The notes beneath the pieces were generated by a model that saw only the letters and a list, made by a program, of their open reading frames with translations, was not told the DNA's origin and did not search any database. The position numbers were made by a program, and so were the translations under genes. A DNA stretch of 64,000 nt, taken from Siphlonurus alternatus (taxonomy: Eukaryota > Arthropoda > Insecta > Ephemeroptera > Siphlonuridae). Shown here one piece after another: positions 32,594 to 44,532 of this stretch (its first letter is position 1; each line of letters begins with the position of its first letter). Location: assembly GCA_949825025.1 (NCBI GenBank), contig OX463779.1:47737784-47801783 (forward strand), written 5' to 3'.

Positions 32594-32920
32594 ACGCACA
32601 CTAAATTTTTAGATGCTGAATTGGTTTCAGTACTTTATGTCAGTACAAAATTGTTCCAATTTCATCTTACATCCAGCACTTTTGACCTATAAAACACTTA
32701 ATCCAAGTACAAATTTGGTACTGAAAAAAGAGAGTCAATATTTTGTACTTTTTTTGACTCTCTTTTTTCAGTACCAAATTTGTACTTGGAATAAGTGTTT
32801 TATAGGTAAAAAGTGCTGGATGTAAGACGAAACTGGAAAATTTTGTACTGACTGGAGCAATTTTGTACTGACAAAAAGTACTGAAAACCAATTCAGCATC
32901 TAAAAATTTAGTGTGCGGCA
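32594..32920. mobile_element. MITE family J, long near-perfect palindrome
   Basis: Ends CGCACACTAAATTTTTAG and its complement. The two arms are about 155 bp and meet near 32745-32760 (GAGAGTCAATATTTTG... against ...TTTTGACTCTC). Contains TACAAATTTGGTACTGAAAA in both arms. Only copy in the window. It can fold into one long hairpin. Confidence 0.9.
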
Positions 32921-33710
32921 TTTCAAATTTCTCTGTTTTTTTCATTCTACGATTAAATCCTCTTACTAAGACCATTTTCTCATAACGGCATCAATGTTTA
33001 AAACAAAAGGAGATAATATATTTCCATAAATTATCACAGTATCCTGTAATTAATTGAGCCAGAAAACTGGTTTTAAATCAGCTTAAAAAGGCTTGCTTCT
33101 CCCTTAGATATGAGGCAGACATGAGATACAGTGTTTCTACGTGATCTTACCTGACTGCCATGCCTGGAATGTTAAGCCAGGGAATGAGTTTGCATAATTT
33201 TTACCACTCTAGCTTGTTTGTTCATTTGAAAGAGAACGAAAACATTTTTACCTTTTAAGAAAACAAAATAACAACGTAAAACTTATTCAGACTACAAAAA
33301 TTCTTGTTTTGTCACAAAAAAAAAAAACATTGTCGTATATTTTAAAGTTTTAAGCTTACTTTACATTAGAGTGTATATTTTATTATTTAAATAAATAGGT
33401 AGTATAAAATATGAACTTTAATTTTGTCGTTTAAAATTACATCGTTAAATTTTTTTATAATTTTTGTTGTTATTTTTTATAATCTTTGTGTTTATAGCTA
33501 TAAACACGTTTTTTTTTTTCAAACTGTAAGCTCAGAGTACGCTTGGAATTATATTTACCAGATGAAAAACAGGAAAGGCTAAAGTTATGATGAATGCTAT
33601 GTTTTCCATTATAATAAATATATCGGTCAATTATCGCGTAATTTAGTTACTAGTGATCTAGGTTTGCTTTTGGGGGTCGCATATCTGCAAAATAAAACAA
33701 AATAAACCAA
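32921..33710. other. AT-rich intron sequence, nothing recognised
   Basis: No shared repeat or coding signal. Confidence 0.5.
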
Positions 33711-33986
33711 CCCTAGTTGAATAAATTTCAATTTTTTCTACTTTCAATATATCTGCTCGTCCAATTTCCTCATATTTTGTAACATTTTTGAAGAAAAAGG
33801 AGAGAAAAAGACGAGATAACGTCTTATTTCCTCTAATTGAGCATATAATTTTAGAAAAGTTGCCTTCATTTCATACTCACTTTGAGCAAGGATAAAATAA
33901 TATGTATTTTAAGATACAAATATCCGTAATTTGATTAGGTTTAGACGTGTGAAGGATGAGTTAAAGATGTAATATTTCAAGTAGGG
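33711..33986 (-). mobile_element. MITE family A copy
   Basis: Starts CCCTAGTTGAATAAATTTC and ends ATATTTCAAGTAGGG. All internal blocks are recognisable. Confidence 0.88.
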
Positions 33987-34732
33987 GGAACCTTTCATTT
34001 AAAATTTTAAATTTCCAAGCTAAAAAAATTGTATATTATCAATTTAGGCTTAAATTCTGCAATTATTTGAGAGTGTGTACACATATGATCATCCTCTTTT
34101 CTTTGTTAAATTTTATAAAAAGTACAAGGGAGTTTTCTTTGAAAATACATAAATTTCATTAAATGTGTATTTTTTAAAATTAAATGCAAGACTATTACAG
34201 AAGACAATATTGACTACATGTTTTTATTATCTTTTGAAAAATAACTGCATTAGAATTTTTCTTCCTCGGTAGTAAAAAAGCAGCAGATGGGGGCGGTTTT
34301 ATTGTCGTCACACGTGCCAGCTGTTCGAGCAGCCAGGAGTGCAGCTTGACGTTTTATTTTGCAGCAAGGAAAATAACTTGTTTTAGTGCTTCGTCCCTCG
34401 TACGATCTCGTGTAATATGCTATATCAGGTGAGCCCAATTAACATCTATCAAAATAGGTACATAATTAGACTGGTATCACTGGAAAGATGGTGGCCAGTC
34501 AAGGCCAAATATTATAGGCATTACAGACAGCAGGAGCCACCTAGAAGGAGGTCTGAGGTCAATTTTTGTATGCTATCCATGTTAAAAAGTAGAGGAACCA
34601 GTCAGAGATCTCTGCTGATGGCCAGTCCGAGCCTGTATATAATAGAGCTCATTGTTGCGCTCACTTAAAATAGCAGACAGCTCATTATTGGGGGTGAGAG
34701 ATGACTTATGTCATGAAATAATTTTTTATGTA

Positions 34733-34829
34733 CAGTCATCACCTCGGAAAATTTCCTTTTGTTAATCACCATGCCCCATGAGAATAATACAGTGATAGTG
34801 ATAGTGGGAAATTTTCCATGGTGATGAGT
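34733..34829. mobile_element. MITE family M, short palindrome
   Basis: Ends CAGTCATCACCTCGGAAAAT and ATTTTCCATGGTGATGAGTG, with GTTAATCACCATGCCCCATG in the middle. Confidence 0.75.
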
Positions 34830-35097
34830 GTTCATTTTTTAACAAATTTATTGTTCTTTCAAATAACAAAATATCTCATTAAAAGAAAATCTCTGATAAA
34901 TTTTACAATTCCAATATTCACTGTAACAACTTACACTTTAAATTAAGTTTGTTTTAATTGTAATAAAATTTAAGGTTAAATTTAAACACAGTGTAAGAAA
35001 AGGGGACACAAAACATGTCTCATTGGGCCTGTGAATAAATAATGTCGTTTCTTAGGGACTTTAAATTAAGAAAATCATTATAAATATCAGCCAAAAA
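34830..35097. other. AT-rich intron sequence, nothing recognised
   Basis: No shared repeat. The stretch before the family M element (33987-34732) likewise shows nothing beyond a GC-richer patch at 34260-34660. Confidence 0.45.
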
Positions 35098-35395
35098 TAT
35101 CACCGAAGTCAAGCTGCGTCAAGCGTGGTTAGTACTTCAATTAAAAATTACGTTGCTCCCTCCCTGGGGTAAATTCATCTCGCTTTCTACCCAATGCAGT
35201 GATGCACTTGTGTGTGGTTCCCCAGGCTTTAAACATCACTTTGGTTCATTGATGAAAAGTAGAAGCATCCGTCTAGACTGAGGTTTTCTACGGTTCCCTC
35301 AGTCTCACCTCATCGAATGCCAACCATCTTTTCCCTCCCTTATCCTTACCCATTACCCTGCCTCGATCTTTACGCTCATAAGGGTGTATCCTTTT
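35098..35395 (+). mobile_element. 5S rRNA-derived SINE, subfamily B
   Basis: Starts inside the 5S head (ATCACCGAAGTCAAGCTGCG, GTGGTTAGTACTTCAATT). Body TTCTACCCAATGCAGTGATG and CCTCAGTCTCACCTCA; ends AGGGTGTATCCTTTTAAA. Confidence 0.87.
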
Positions 35396-36162
35396 AAAAA
35401 AATTATCTTCACCCCTTCAACAAACTATTAGATTTGACGAGAGGGATCAATAATTATAAAAAATAAATGAAATAAAAGCAAGACAATCCCAAATATATTT
35501 ACTAAAGCCTGATGATTATTTTTATTTTGAATCGCACTCTTGTTGTTCCAATGTTGATGGGAGGTAACTCTTAATTAAGATCCCTGTGATGACGTCACCA
35601 CTTCTGTTTGTGACGTCGCCATTATCGCATCTGTCACTTCTCAAGTGTCAGTAAACTACATTAGGCTGGGACATCAAGTGCCGTGTAAAATAATAGCGAA
35701 ACCGTGGAATATTTACAATGTGGAGTAATGGAACAATAGCGTAGCTATGTAATATTTATTATTTTTAAGATGAAATAGTAGTGATGTCTTGTAATATTAT
35801 TTAAAACATGATATGAAGTAGCTGGATCATGTAATATAAAGACTATATTTCCTGGAAGAGACAAACTTTTGTTTCTTTGAGAAGTATTACCCCATTAATA
35901 AAATGAAAAATTTAAATTCAGGAATAACTTACTATAAAAATCATTTTACCTACCTCTTAGATCGCAAATTTTACAACTAGTGATGAGTGATTATTAATAT
36001 CTTTAGGTTAATTGTGAGTGTAAAAATAAAATTTTTGAACATAAATGAGAAATTTTAATAAATAATGTTTGCAGTTACTAAAACTTGTGAAATAAATATT
36101 CATTAATTGTACCTATATTGATATTTGTTTATTGATTATTGAATTTTTTATCAATTTTTAAT
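35396..36162. other. AT-rich intron sequence; one TGACGTCA
   Basis: Nothing recognised except TGACGTCA at 35590-35597 within a GC-richer patch at 35540-35660. Confidence 0.45.
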
Positions 36163-36425
36163 AGAAGCTTCAAGTCAGCTGTTTTTGCGGTGTTCCCACC
36201 GTCCCATCCAAATGTATGTACAAAAAAAAAGTCGAAATTGCTTCCTTGGCAATAAAGAATTTTTTTAGAGGAAAATGAGCTCTTAATACATTATTAAAAG
36301 ACCCTTAAATGGGAGGATAGTAGTAGGAGATGGTTTCAAATTAATAACTTTAATAATTAAAGTGAGAAAAAATTCAAATTTTCTAACATGGTGGCTTATG
36401 GAGAAAATTTTTCCTCCTCTATTAT
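36163..36425 (-). mobile_element. MITE family I copy
   Basis: Minus-strand match to 28858-29343: TTCTCCATAAGCCACCATG, TTAGAAAATTTGAATTTTT, ACACCGCAAAAACAGCTGAC and the end TTGAAGCTTCTATT. No TTTA expansion. Confidence 0.75.
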
Positions 36426-37162
36426 ATTTTCGTATCACTATGACTCGCTTAAATTTGACGTTGTTCCACTTCGCTTTCACTTAAGACAAGTATGATTCTC
36501 CCTGAATTTGGAATATGGAATATTTTCATACAGTACGAAAATATAAATTCAATTTCCTGTTGTTTTTTTTTAAAATAGAAAATATAATATTTTTAAAACG
36601 GAAACTGTGCTTGGCAAGACACTTCATGACTTGATCTTTATTATAAGTTTTTTCTCTCACAAACTGTGATGTTCACAGACTGGTACGTTTGTTATGGTCT
36701 GGGAAATAGAGAGCTGTCCGTATCAGACTCAAAGGCGATACAAACACACGAGGAGTCTCTCAATCTATATAAAAATACATAAGAGTAACTTACAAACACG
36801 CGAAGATATCTCACGCCTTGAGATTTGAAAAAAAAAAAAAACTATAAAGTTAAGTCACGAAAGATGTGTGTTTTTTTTTTAGCATAATTTGACGTGGGAA
36901 GATATGCGGGGCACGTCCACATTGAGTCAATATTTACTGAGACTCGCTGCAGATGGGGGTACGAATATGTTCGACGGAAACAAAAAACTGTTTCCTCGAC
37001 AGGTAGTTGCTGAACGATTTTTGACTTATTTTTGTGTAGACTCAAGAAAGTGTATTTGTATAACATGAAGGAAAAATTTAATACATTTAAAATAATGTTA
37101 TAATCATACTCCATTTTGTGTTATTTTTGTAAATAATGTTCAGAATTTATAAAGCACATTTG

Positions 37163-37434
37163 GCTGAGTTGAAATACATTCCATATTTTATTCTCTATTA
37201 AGCTCTCTCCTCGTCTATAATTCCCTCCTATTTTACACCATTTTAGAGAGAAAAGGAGGTAAAAAGACGAGATTACGTATTTTCTCCTCTTATAACTCTT
37301 ATTGAGTATAAAATGTTAAAAAAACTGTCTCCATTTCATTCTCACATTGAACGAGTAGGAAATAAGATGTGTTTTAGAGGTAAAAAGATTAAGTTTAGAC
37401 GTGTAAAGAAGAAGTTAAAATTCTTTAACTAGGG
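37163..37434 (-). mobile_element. MITE family A copy
   Basis: Starts CTGAGTTGAAATACATTCC and ends TTCTTTAACTAGGG. Internal blocks TTTTACACCATTTTAGAG and TTAGACGTGTAAAG. Confidence 0.88.
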
Positions 37435-38284
37435 TTATTTCTTATTTCAGTTATTTTTATATTAAAATATAGATTTTTTTTAACATAATTTTACTGTAAA
37501 ATATGCATAGTAAATTGGCAACATTGTAAAATGTAATTATTTGCAAATGCAATGTGTAAATATTAATTGTATCATACATGACACAAAAAAATTTGTAATT
37601 ATATTTTACTCTTTTACACAAAATCGTTAAATATTTATTTTAGAAAGAAAACCAATGTATTTAATTTATATAAAAGTTTGTTTATTTTTTTAAAAAAAAA
37701 TACTATAAAAGTTACAAGTGATTTATTTATATGTAATATATTTTTTATCACATTTCTTTTTATTTTTATCTTTTTTAAAAATTAATTTATATTGAAAAAA
37801 TCTCTCCAACTCAACTTGAAAGTTGAATACTTTTGTGTATCTTTTAAAAAATTAATATTTGTTAATGAAAAAACTTTTTTCATAAAATATTACCATGTTC
37901 TCTACAGTTTTTTTTTTTTTTTTTTAGTTTTTTAAATCCCTCTTCTATACCTTCCTATGGCATCTATTGACATACGAAATTGACTTCTTTTTGCTAACTT
38001 TTTTTTTTTTACATTTTTTAATTATATTCAGTAGAGGGAGGGTGTAAGCGGCTTTACAAATTCAGTCAGCACTTTGCATGCTATCGCTAACGCAGACGAT
38101 CGGCGACTTATATTTGACCAAAGAACTACCAGCCAGAAAAAAGCTTATAATTTAATCCTACAAATATGTGGTTACTTTGTTCTTAAAAAGCAAAGGCATC
38201 GTCCCAGAGTGTTTTAATTTTGTTGAGAGAGAATTTTAGTAACAATATTGGATTCTTTTTTTTATCAAACCCTAATTCAAATTA
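37435..38284. other. AT-rich intron sequence with T-runs, nothing recognised
   Basis: Long T/A runs, no shared repeat or coding signal. Confidence 0.5.
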
Positions 38285-38632
38285 AGTTTGAAACCCCGAA
38301 CTTTTCGAAACCCTAACTTAAGCGTTTTGCGGTCTGTCTCTTCCGGATCGGAGGTGGCCATGGCTTTGCAATCCATCCCGTCATTTACTTGTGACTAAGA
38401 GAAACGTGGAAACTTTAGCCAGAATGAACGATACAGCTTTTTGTCATTGAAACAAAAGTGTAATGGTCCTAAGGCAAAGGAACCACATGGTGGAAAAGCG
38501 CAACGATTTACTCCTGGGTGGGAAACGTAATTTTTATTGAAAATGGTCACCCATCCAATTATTAACCACGCTCGGCGTTGACTGACTACGATGATCTGAC
38601 GAAACCCGATCAAGCATACTGCGCCACACCTT
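38285..38632 (-). mobile_element. 5S rRNA-derived SINE, subfamily A
   Basis: Minus strand: GGGTTTCGTCAGATCATCGT and GGTTAATAATTGGATGGGTG head, TCGTTGCGCTTTTCCACC body, tail AAGTTCGGGGTTTCAAAC. Confidence 0.87.
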
Positions 38633-39110
38633 CCATATTTACATTATTATTTGTATTGAGGTTTAAAAAAGAGGTTTTACCTTATAATATCAAATTTTTT
38701 GAAAGAAATAAAGTAAAGAAGACGGAAATACAATATTTCAGAAAGTAAATATTTTCACGCTTTACCAAAAGTCCACAGGGAGTAAAGTATGATAGAATGA
38801 CATTTTTCTGTTTTGTCTAACTTATAAAACAAAACATAAAGAAGTAAATATAACTTCCAATATATTTCATGGTAACTGCTCGATATGCATAGAAAATGCA
38901 TAATAATAAAAAAAATCATCCAACAGTTGTTGCACTTTATATTTATGTTTAAGTACAAAAGTTTTTGTTGTTATATTATACAGATAAAACCTACTTAGAA
39001 AACTCTATGTCTTGAATGGAAAATAGATTAGCCATTTTCAAGCCAACTTATTTTTCAAATTGCCTGCTGTGAGTATGCAGTTACATTCAAAGTCTGGCAG
39101 TGTCTGCTTA

Positions 39111-39322
39111 CTACAGTCAAATTAATTTTACATTCCTTTCGGAAGTAGCCGGAAGTGTGAAGTTTCTGTTTGTAATTCACTTTTGGAACTTTGCAGACTG
39201 TTTTGAAATAGAAGTACTGATGACTTATATGTGAAATTTTAACGCTGTAATGATAGGAAGATCACAAGCCTTACACTTCCGGCTACTTCCGGAGGGAATA
39301 TCATGTAAATTTAACTATAGTT
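39111..39322. mobile_element. MITE family H, palindromic
   Basis: Ends CTACAGTCAAATTAATTTTA and TAAATTTAACTATAG. Inner arms GGAAGTAGCCGGAAGTGTG and CACTTCCGGCTACTTCCGG. Confidence 0.83.
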
Positions 39323-39432
39323 CCACGACTATTACCATCAGATCCAATGTATTGCATTTGTTAGATATATTCTATATGGCAACTTTTGAGCTCTTTCGAA
39401 TTCTATACACAGAACTAATATCAGCTCTCTAT

Positions 39433-39888
39433 GTACAGTCAAATTTATTGTTTATTCCCAACGTAAGTTGCCGGAAGTGTAAGGTTTCTATCCCAGGTTG
39501 AAATAAATTTCATTTTTTATTCACTATTAAGCTCTCCTCTCGTCTTTTGTCCTCCTATTTTGCACCATTTAAGAGAAGAAAAAAAAAGAGAAAATGACGA
39601 GATTAAGTATTTTTTTTTCTCCTTGAGCATAAAATGTCATTAAAATGTTAGTAATATTGTCTTCGTTTCATCCTCACTTTGAGAGCAGAAGAAATAAGAT
39701 GTATTTTAGAGGTAAAAAGATTAGGTTTAGACGCGTAAAGGATGAGTTGAAGATGAAAATTTTCAACTAGGGAGTTGTACTTCAAACCACTCTGTAAAGT
39801 TTCAAAACTGAATTCTACAAACAGAAGAGCTACAAACTTTACACTTCCGGCTACTTCCGGAAGGAATATTAAACTAATTTGACTGTAT
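39433..39888. mobile_element. MITE family H, split by a family A MITE
   Basis: Left part GTACAGTCAAATTTATTG with TGCCGGAAGTGTAAGGTTTC, right part ACACTTCCGGCTACTTCCGG with CTAATTTGACTGTAT. The family A element 39492-39772 sits between them. Confidence 0.85.
39492..39772 (-). mobile_element. MITE family A copy nested in family H
   Basis: Starts CCCAGGTTGAAATAAATTTC and ends AAAATTTTCAACTAGGG. Complete, with well preserved termini. Confidence 0.9.
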
Positions 39889-40423
39889 ATCTATCTTTTT
39901 TTCTATCTGAACGCCCAAAGCTAAAATGCTACAAAGTACAAAACGTCAGTTGGAGACTCGATTGGCATTATTATTCTTTTATATTGCATTTTCAATTAAG
40001 ACCAATACGTCGCATACACTCCCAGCTTTTTTACACTGCAGAGAGATAGTAAAATACATATAATATATTCTAACATATCAATTTAATCTTTTATTTAAAT
40101 AACATTGGCATTTTAATTAAAAACTAACCTTTTTATATAACATAGTACTTTTTTATAAATTAGCTTTATAGATATCACACTGACATATTTTATTGTGTGT
40201 TTTTTTTTAGCTGATTATTGTTTGAAATTGATAACGTAGTAAGTCAATGAATATAATATATAATTAAAAAAACGTCATATTAACTCAAACGTCAGTTTCC
40301 ACTTTTATTTTTAACAATTTGAATGACATTAAATATCATAAAGCTTCAACATTGTTTTAATAATACCAAAATTTAACAGAAAATTTAAATTATTGTAGTT
40401 ATTTTATTGTTTGGGAAGTGTAC

Positions 40424-40546
40424 ACTCCTTGCATCGGAAAAGTTCCCTTTTGCAGATTTATTAAATTACCATACCTTGTGTTATTCTTACGGGGCATTTT
40501 GATTAACAAGACTGTAGAAAGGAAATTTTCAGAGGTGAAGAGTGTA
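40424..40546. mobile_element. MITE family M, short palindrome
   Basis: Ends GTACACTCCTTGCATCGG and CAGAGGTGAAGAGTGTAC. Middle TACGGGGCATTTTGATTAAC. Confidence 0.75.
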
Positions 40547-40946
40547 CAATGTAATATATTTATATTAACAAAAATAAAAGAAAAAGTAACGACATTTTGA
40601 CGGTATCAGATGGTTTTGTTTGCGCTTGGCTGGCATGCAGGAATTGGTCTTTTTTAGAGAGGCTCTCAAGTTCTTTTGCAACGGAGTTTGCATTCTACTC
40701 TACGTGAAATATTTGAACAGCGGCAAGAGATGTTCTGCTTTTTTGTGTTTCTCAAGAACAGGATGTGATCGATATTTCCTCTCGCTCCAAGAACAAAAGT
40801 CCTTGCTAGCGGGAAGCGATTTGTCATACGTTTATTGCCGTTAAAAAAGTACGCTAGTGTGTAATATCATTGATTTGAGGATGTAAAGAAATGTTCTTAT
40901 TTAAGTGTATTGATATCGAAACAGTAAAAATTTATAATAATTCTGT

Positions 40947-41064
40947 TCGTAAACCCTGCTCGGTGTAGACTTTCTACACACAATCGACCTTATGCACATG
41001 GATATAAAGTTGATTGTGTGTAGAGAGTGTACACAGAGCAGGGTTTACGAACAGACCTAAAATT
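40947..41064. mobile_element. MITE-like palindrome family L (118 bp)
   Basis: Ends TCTGTTCGTAAACCCTGCTC and its complement. Inner arms TCTACACACAATCGAC and TTGATTGTGTGTAGA. Single copy here. Confidence 0.75.
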
Positions 41065-41114
41065 ACTTCGATATTTAGTGGTTTTATTTTTTAATCTCCA
41101 TGAAATTTCTTAAA

Positions 41115-41287
41115 ATTGTGTTGCAAAACGCTGTGACGTCATAGTCATACAACGTATTTTCCTATGCTTGTAATATTTGATTGACTATGACGTCACAGTT
41201 TTTTGCAGCACGATTTTTAAAGGTTCATAACTCGAGGTCCTCTATCCAAATATCCAAATAAAAAAATTGTGCAAGTTGTCCATTGGA
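41115..41287. mobile_element. MITE family E, palindrome with two TGACGTCA sites
   Basis: Arms GCTGTGACGTCATAGTCAT and TGACTATGACGTCACAG (TGACGTCA at 41134 and 41188). Right end CAAGTTGTCCATTGG, like the ends of family D. The left terminus is not clear. Confidence 0.75.
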
Positions 41288-41299
41288 GGGAGATAAAAG

Positions 41300-41532
41300 T
41301 AGTCCCATTTTTGCTATCCCATCATTATAAGTCCACCCATTTTTGCTAGTCCATGAATCTTAATTAAGTAGCCCCATTTTTGCTAGATAGTTGCTAACCT
41401 ATGCATCATAAGTCTACCCATTTTTGCTAGTTCATCACAAGTCCACCCATTTTTGCTAGCTCATCACAAGTCGATCCACCCATTTTTGCTAGTCCATACA
41501 TTTTAAATCCACCCATTTTTGCTAGCTATCAT
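41300..41532 (+). repeat. minisatellite of CCCATTTTTGCTAG units
   Basis: Seven copies of a CCCATTTTTGCTAG core starting at about 41304, 41336, 41373, 41417, 41446, 41479 and 41512, at irregular 30-44-bp spacing. Spacers often read TCCATCACAAGTCCA. The core is far better kept than the spacers. Confidence 0.9.
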
Positions 41533-41689
41533 ACGTTCAGAGCACGAACCATGCACTCTATTCTGAGAAAGACTTCAAGGTTTATTTTCTCAAACCTTTT
41601 TTGTAAAACAATAAAATTAATTTATTTAAATGTTATAAAAGTCATTTTTACCACGTCCCAATTATTTCAATTCCTACCTGACATTTGAA

Positions 41690-42480
41690 AGTCGCGGTAT
41701 TTTTGTCATGGAGTGAACGTGGCGACATTTCTGCTTTCTATTTGCCAATGAAATGCCAGACCAGCAGCGGTGTGTGACCAAGAGCACTTTTAGTTTTGAC
41801 TAGGCCTTGGATATTGGCTCTCTGTTATTTACTGTTAAAATGGTCTCTACTGATCATAAATCTTTATTTTTAAGAAAAAGAAATATATATTTTTACTGAT
41901 ACATTGCCACTATCATTCTATTTTCAAGCTTATAATAATTTATAGTTTAATATGTTTTATAACATTGTTTTTTTTTTATAAAGTATGCAGCAAAATATTA
42001 AAATTATTAAGATTATTAAAAAAAAAATCCATTTTCAATACCTCTTTTTTTAGATAAACAATAAAACTAATTTATTTAAAAACACACGTTTTTATTCTGT
42101 GTTTTGATTGTAATGTATTATTTTTACTCGTTACTTTTTTTTTGTATTATATGGGTAACAATCATTTTCAACATACATGCCTATCAGATTGCCTACTCTA
42201 AAATGTCGCATAGTTTTTTACTGACGCTAGCCTAGCCATTCTCTTTCTGCCATTCCCTCTATATACTATTGTGTTTCATCCATCCATATCCATTTGATGA
42301 CGCTATAAAAGCAGGCTATGTTGGGCTATGCCACTCACATTTACAATACATGACTGCAGCAGCGTTCTCTGCTTGACTTGCTACTGCATTCTTACGGATG
42401 AAATAAAACTGTGGAACCTCTCCCAGCCTTGAAGCAAATACCTCTATTTCCAAGCAGTTTTTATTACCCTATGTGCGCTG
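41690..42480 (+). promoter_or_regulatory. candidate solo LTR or promoter
   Basis: Contains GCTATAAAAGCAGGC (TATA at 42304), a plausible start about 30 bp on, and AATAAA at 42402-42407 about 100 bp after the TATA. This order fits the U3-R-U5 layout of an LTR. A CCAAT-like element lies near 41740. I could not define TG/CA ends or a target duplication, and no second copy is in the window. Confidence 0.3.
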
Positions 42481-42592
42481 TATTTGATGTCTTGAGAAAA
42501 AGGTGGTATGGACAATGACTTGAGAGAAACAAAAATATACGTATGGATTCAACAGTAAAATTCAATATATTATTTTTTTAACACTTGTTTAA

Positions 42593-42812
42593 AGGTGCTT
42601 TTACATGGAAGCGAGGCTTGGCGGGGCCAAAAAAGCGCACTTGCGCTAATGTCATATGGCAGCCATGTTGGTTTGGAAAAATCACTTTCCTGCAGTGATT
42701 AAATCTCGCAGAGATTTTTCCACGCCAATATGGCCGCCATATGATATTGAAGCAAGTGCGTCTTTCTCGCTCCGTTAATCCCAGCTCAACATCGCTCCAT
42801 AGAAAATTACCT
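42593..42812. mobile_element. MITE family F copy, first of an adjacent pair
   Basis: Ends AGGTGCTTTTACATGGAAGC and CGCTCCATAGAAAATTACCT, with TTAA at 42589-42592 and 42813-42816. Internal GCAAGTGCG blocks are shared with 32006-32174. Confidence 0.87.
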
Positions 42813-42816
42813 TTAA

Positions 42817-43041
42817 GGTGGATCAACATATAAGCGACAACGACGATGCGACGCGATTTTGACGCAAAAACTGTGAAGTCCTATGCGGAAAGCGAATTCG
42901 CAGAGTTGCAGCTGCAAATATCGCGTTAATTATCGATGCTCTTTTTATAATCGCCAAATACAGCCGCCAATGGATGTCACAGCAAGTGCGCACTATTCGC
43001 TTCGCGTCGTATATGATAAAAATTGCCATGTGAATCCGCCT
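42817..43041. mobile_element. MITE family F (second type), sharing the TTAA of its neighbour
   Basis: Begins GGTGGATCAACATATAAGCG immediately after TTAA 42813-42816 and ends CCATGTGAATCCGCC followed by TTTAG. Internal GATGCGACGCGATTTTGAC and CGCCAATGGATGTCACAGC blocks match 18798-18988 and 49260-49449. Confidence 0.87.
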
Positions 43042-43549
43042 TTAGTTCTATTTTTTAAGACTTTTTTATGTTTAGCTATTACATACAAAAATCTAAGACA
43101 CATGAAACACACTCTATTGTTGCAAGTGACGTGTGACGTGTCGATTACTGTCGACTTTACAACTTTTGTTGTCCAGTAGTACTTCCAAATGCTTGGCTTT
43201 ACGTCAAATACTATCAAAATGTTCTAAAAGAGAGACGCGGGATATTGATCCTCCAGAAAGCATCCCCTTGAGATAGGGCGTGATCAGGGACAAAAATTTG
43301 GGGACACACGTACCGATCGTAACGTGTACATGCAGGTGTGACTTCTAAATAAACAAACTCTCACTGTAAACAACTCTCTGTTGCAACAAAGAAAACAAAT
43401 TGTAAGAAACCTATTTAATTTAATGTTCAATGACTATTTGTTTCGAAATATTATTGTATTATTATTATTATTATATTTTTTTTTTGTAATCAAATATAGG
43501 TATTCCAGTTGTAGGATATATTATACAAAAATTATTACGTCATATTTAA
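43042..43549. other. intron sequence, nothing recognised
   Basis: A GC-richer patch at 43220-43350 matches nothing else here. (ATT)n at about 43457-43472. Confidence 0.45.
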
Positions 43550-43880
43550 GGGTAAGATAATATACCCAACGTTAAAAAAAAAATCCCGCTTGTAAAAATT
43601 ATGAAACATAATTAAAATATTCTCCTCTATATCCTCTCTATCAGTAGCTAAATCATCAGATATACAAATTTGATCTATATTATAGTTTTTGATTTATGAA
43701 TTTTTAAAGTTAACTACTTTAACATGGAGTTTTCCATGTTAAATTAGTCAACTTTAAAAATTCATAACTCAAAAATTCTCAAAAACTATATATAGATCGA
43801 ATTTGTATATCTGATGCTACTGATATAGGGAATGTAGAGGAGAACATTTTATTTACTTTTTTTTTCATAATTTTCATGTG
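43550..43880. mobile_element. MITE family C, decayed copy
   Basis: Starts GGGTAAGATAATATACCCA after TTAA (43546-43549). Both arms are recognisable (GTTAACTACTTTAACATGG and CCATGTTAAATTAGTCAAC). The right terminus is eroded. Confidence 0.83.
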
Positions 43881-44532
43881 TACTACATAAATGTAGTGAA
43901 TTTAATATTCAGTGATTTTATTTGTTTATTAATAAACCATGGATTCCATTAGTAGGATACATTATACAAATATTCCATCATAATTAAGATATAAAATAAA
44001 TTCCTAAGCTTCTGATATTAAATAATTCCATGAAAAATACATAAATACATAATACAGTTATTATATAATATTCTACTGTTAGTATGAGGTCGCATGCCAT
44101 GGTATTGTGTATTTTTTATTTTGATATTATGTTTACTAAATATTCAAATATAATTTAATAGATCTCTCATCGCTTTTATAATAAATTAATGATTCGACCA
44201 AGTTTTGTGTCATACAATTTTATATCTTCTAAATAGCTTTGAAATTTTATTCAAAGAAGTTCTGTACATTATTTAAAAAAATATATATATAGCAACTGAA
44301 ACAACTTTTAATGTTTTTCAGAAAAAAATTGTTATTGTTTTATTTTCCATTTAATTCTATTATAGAGAACAATATATAAAAGTTTATTAAATTAATTTTT
44401 AGTGTCATGATTCTTATTTATTTAGTGAATTCAATTATTGTTGCATATACAGTATACTGAATGTAATTATTAGCTTTATTGTTACATATTATATTGAAAT
44501 TCTTACTTGTTAGAACAAATTCGATCGATTAA

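Noticed and set aside
41300..41532. CRISPR array
   Set aside because: The repeat is only 14 bp with irregular spacing, and the setting is a eukaryotic intron.
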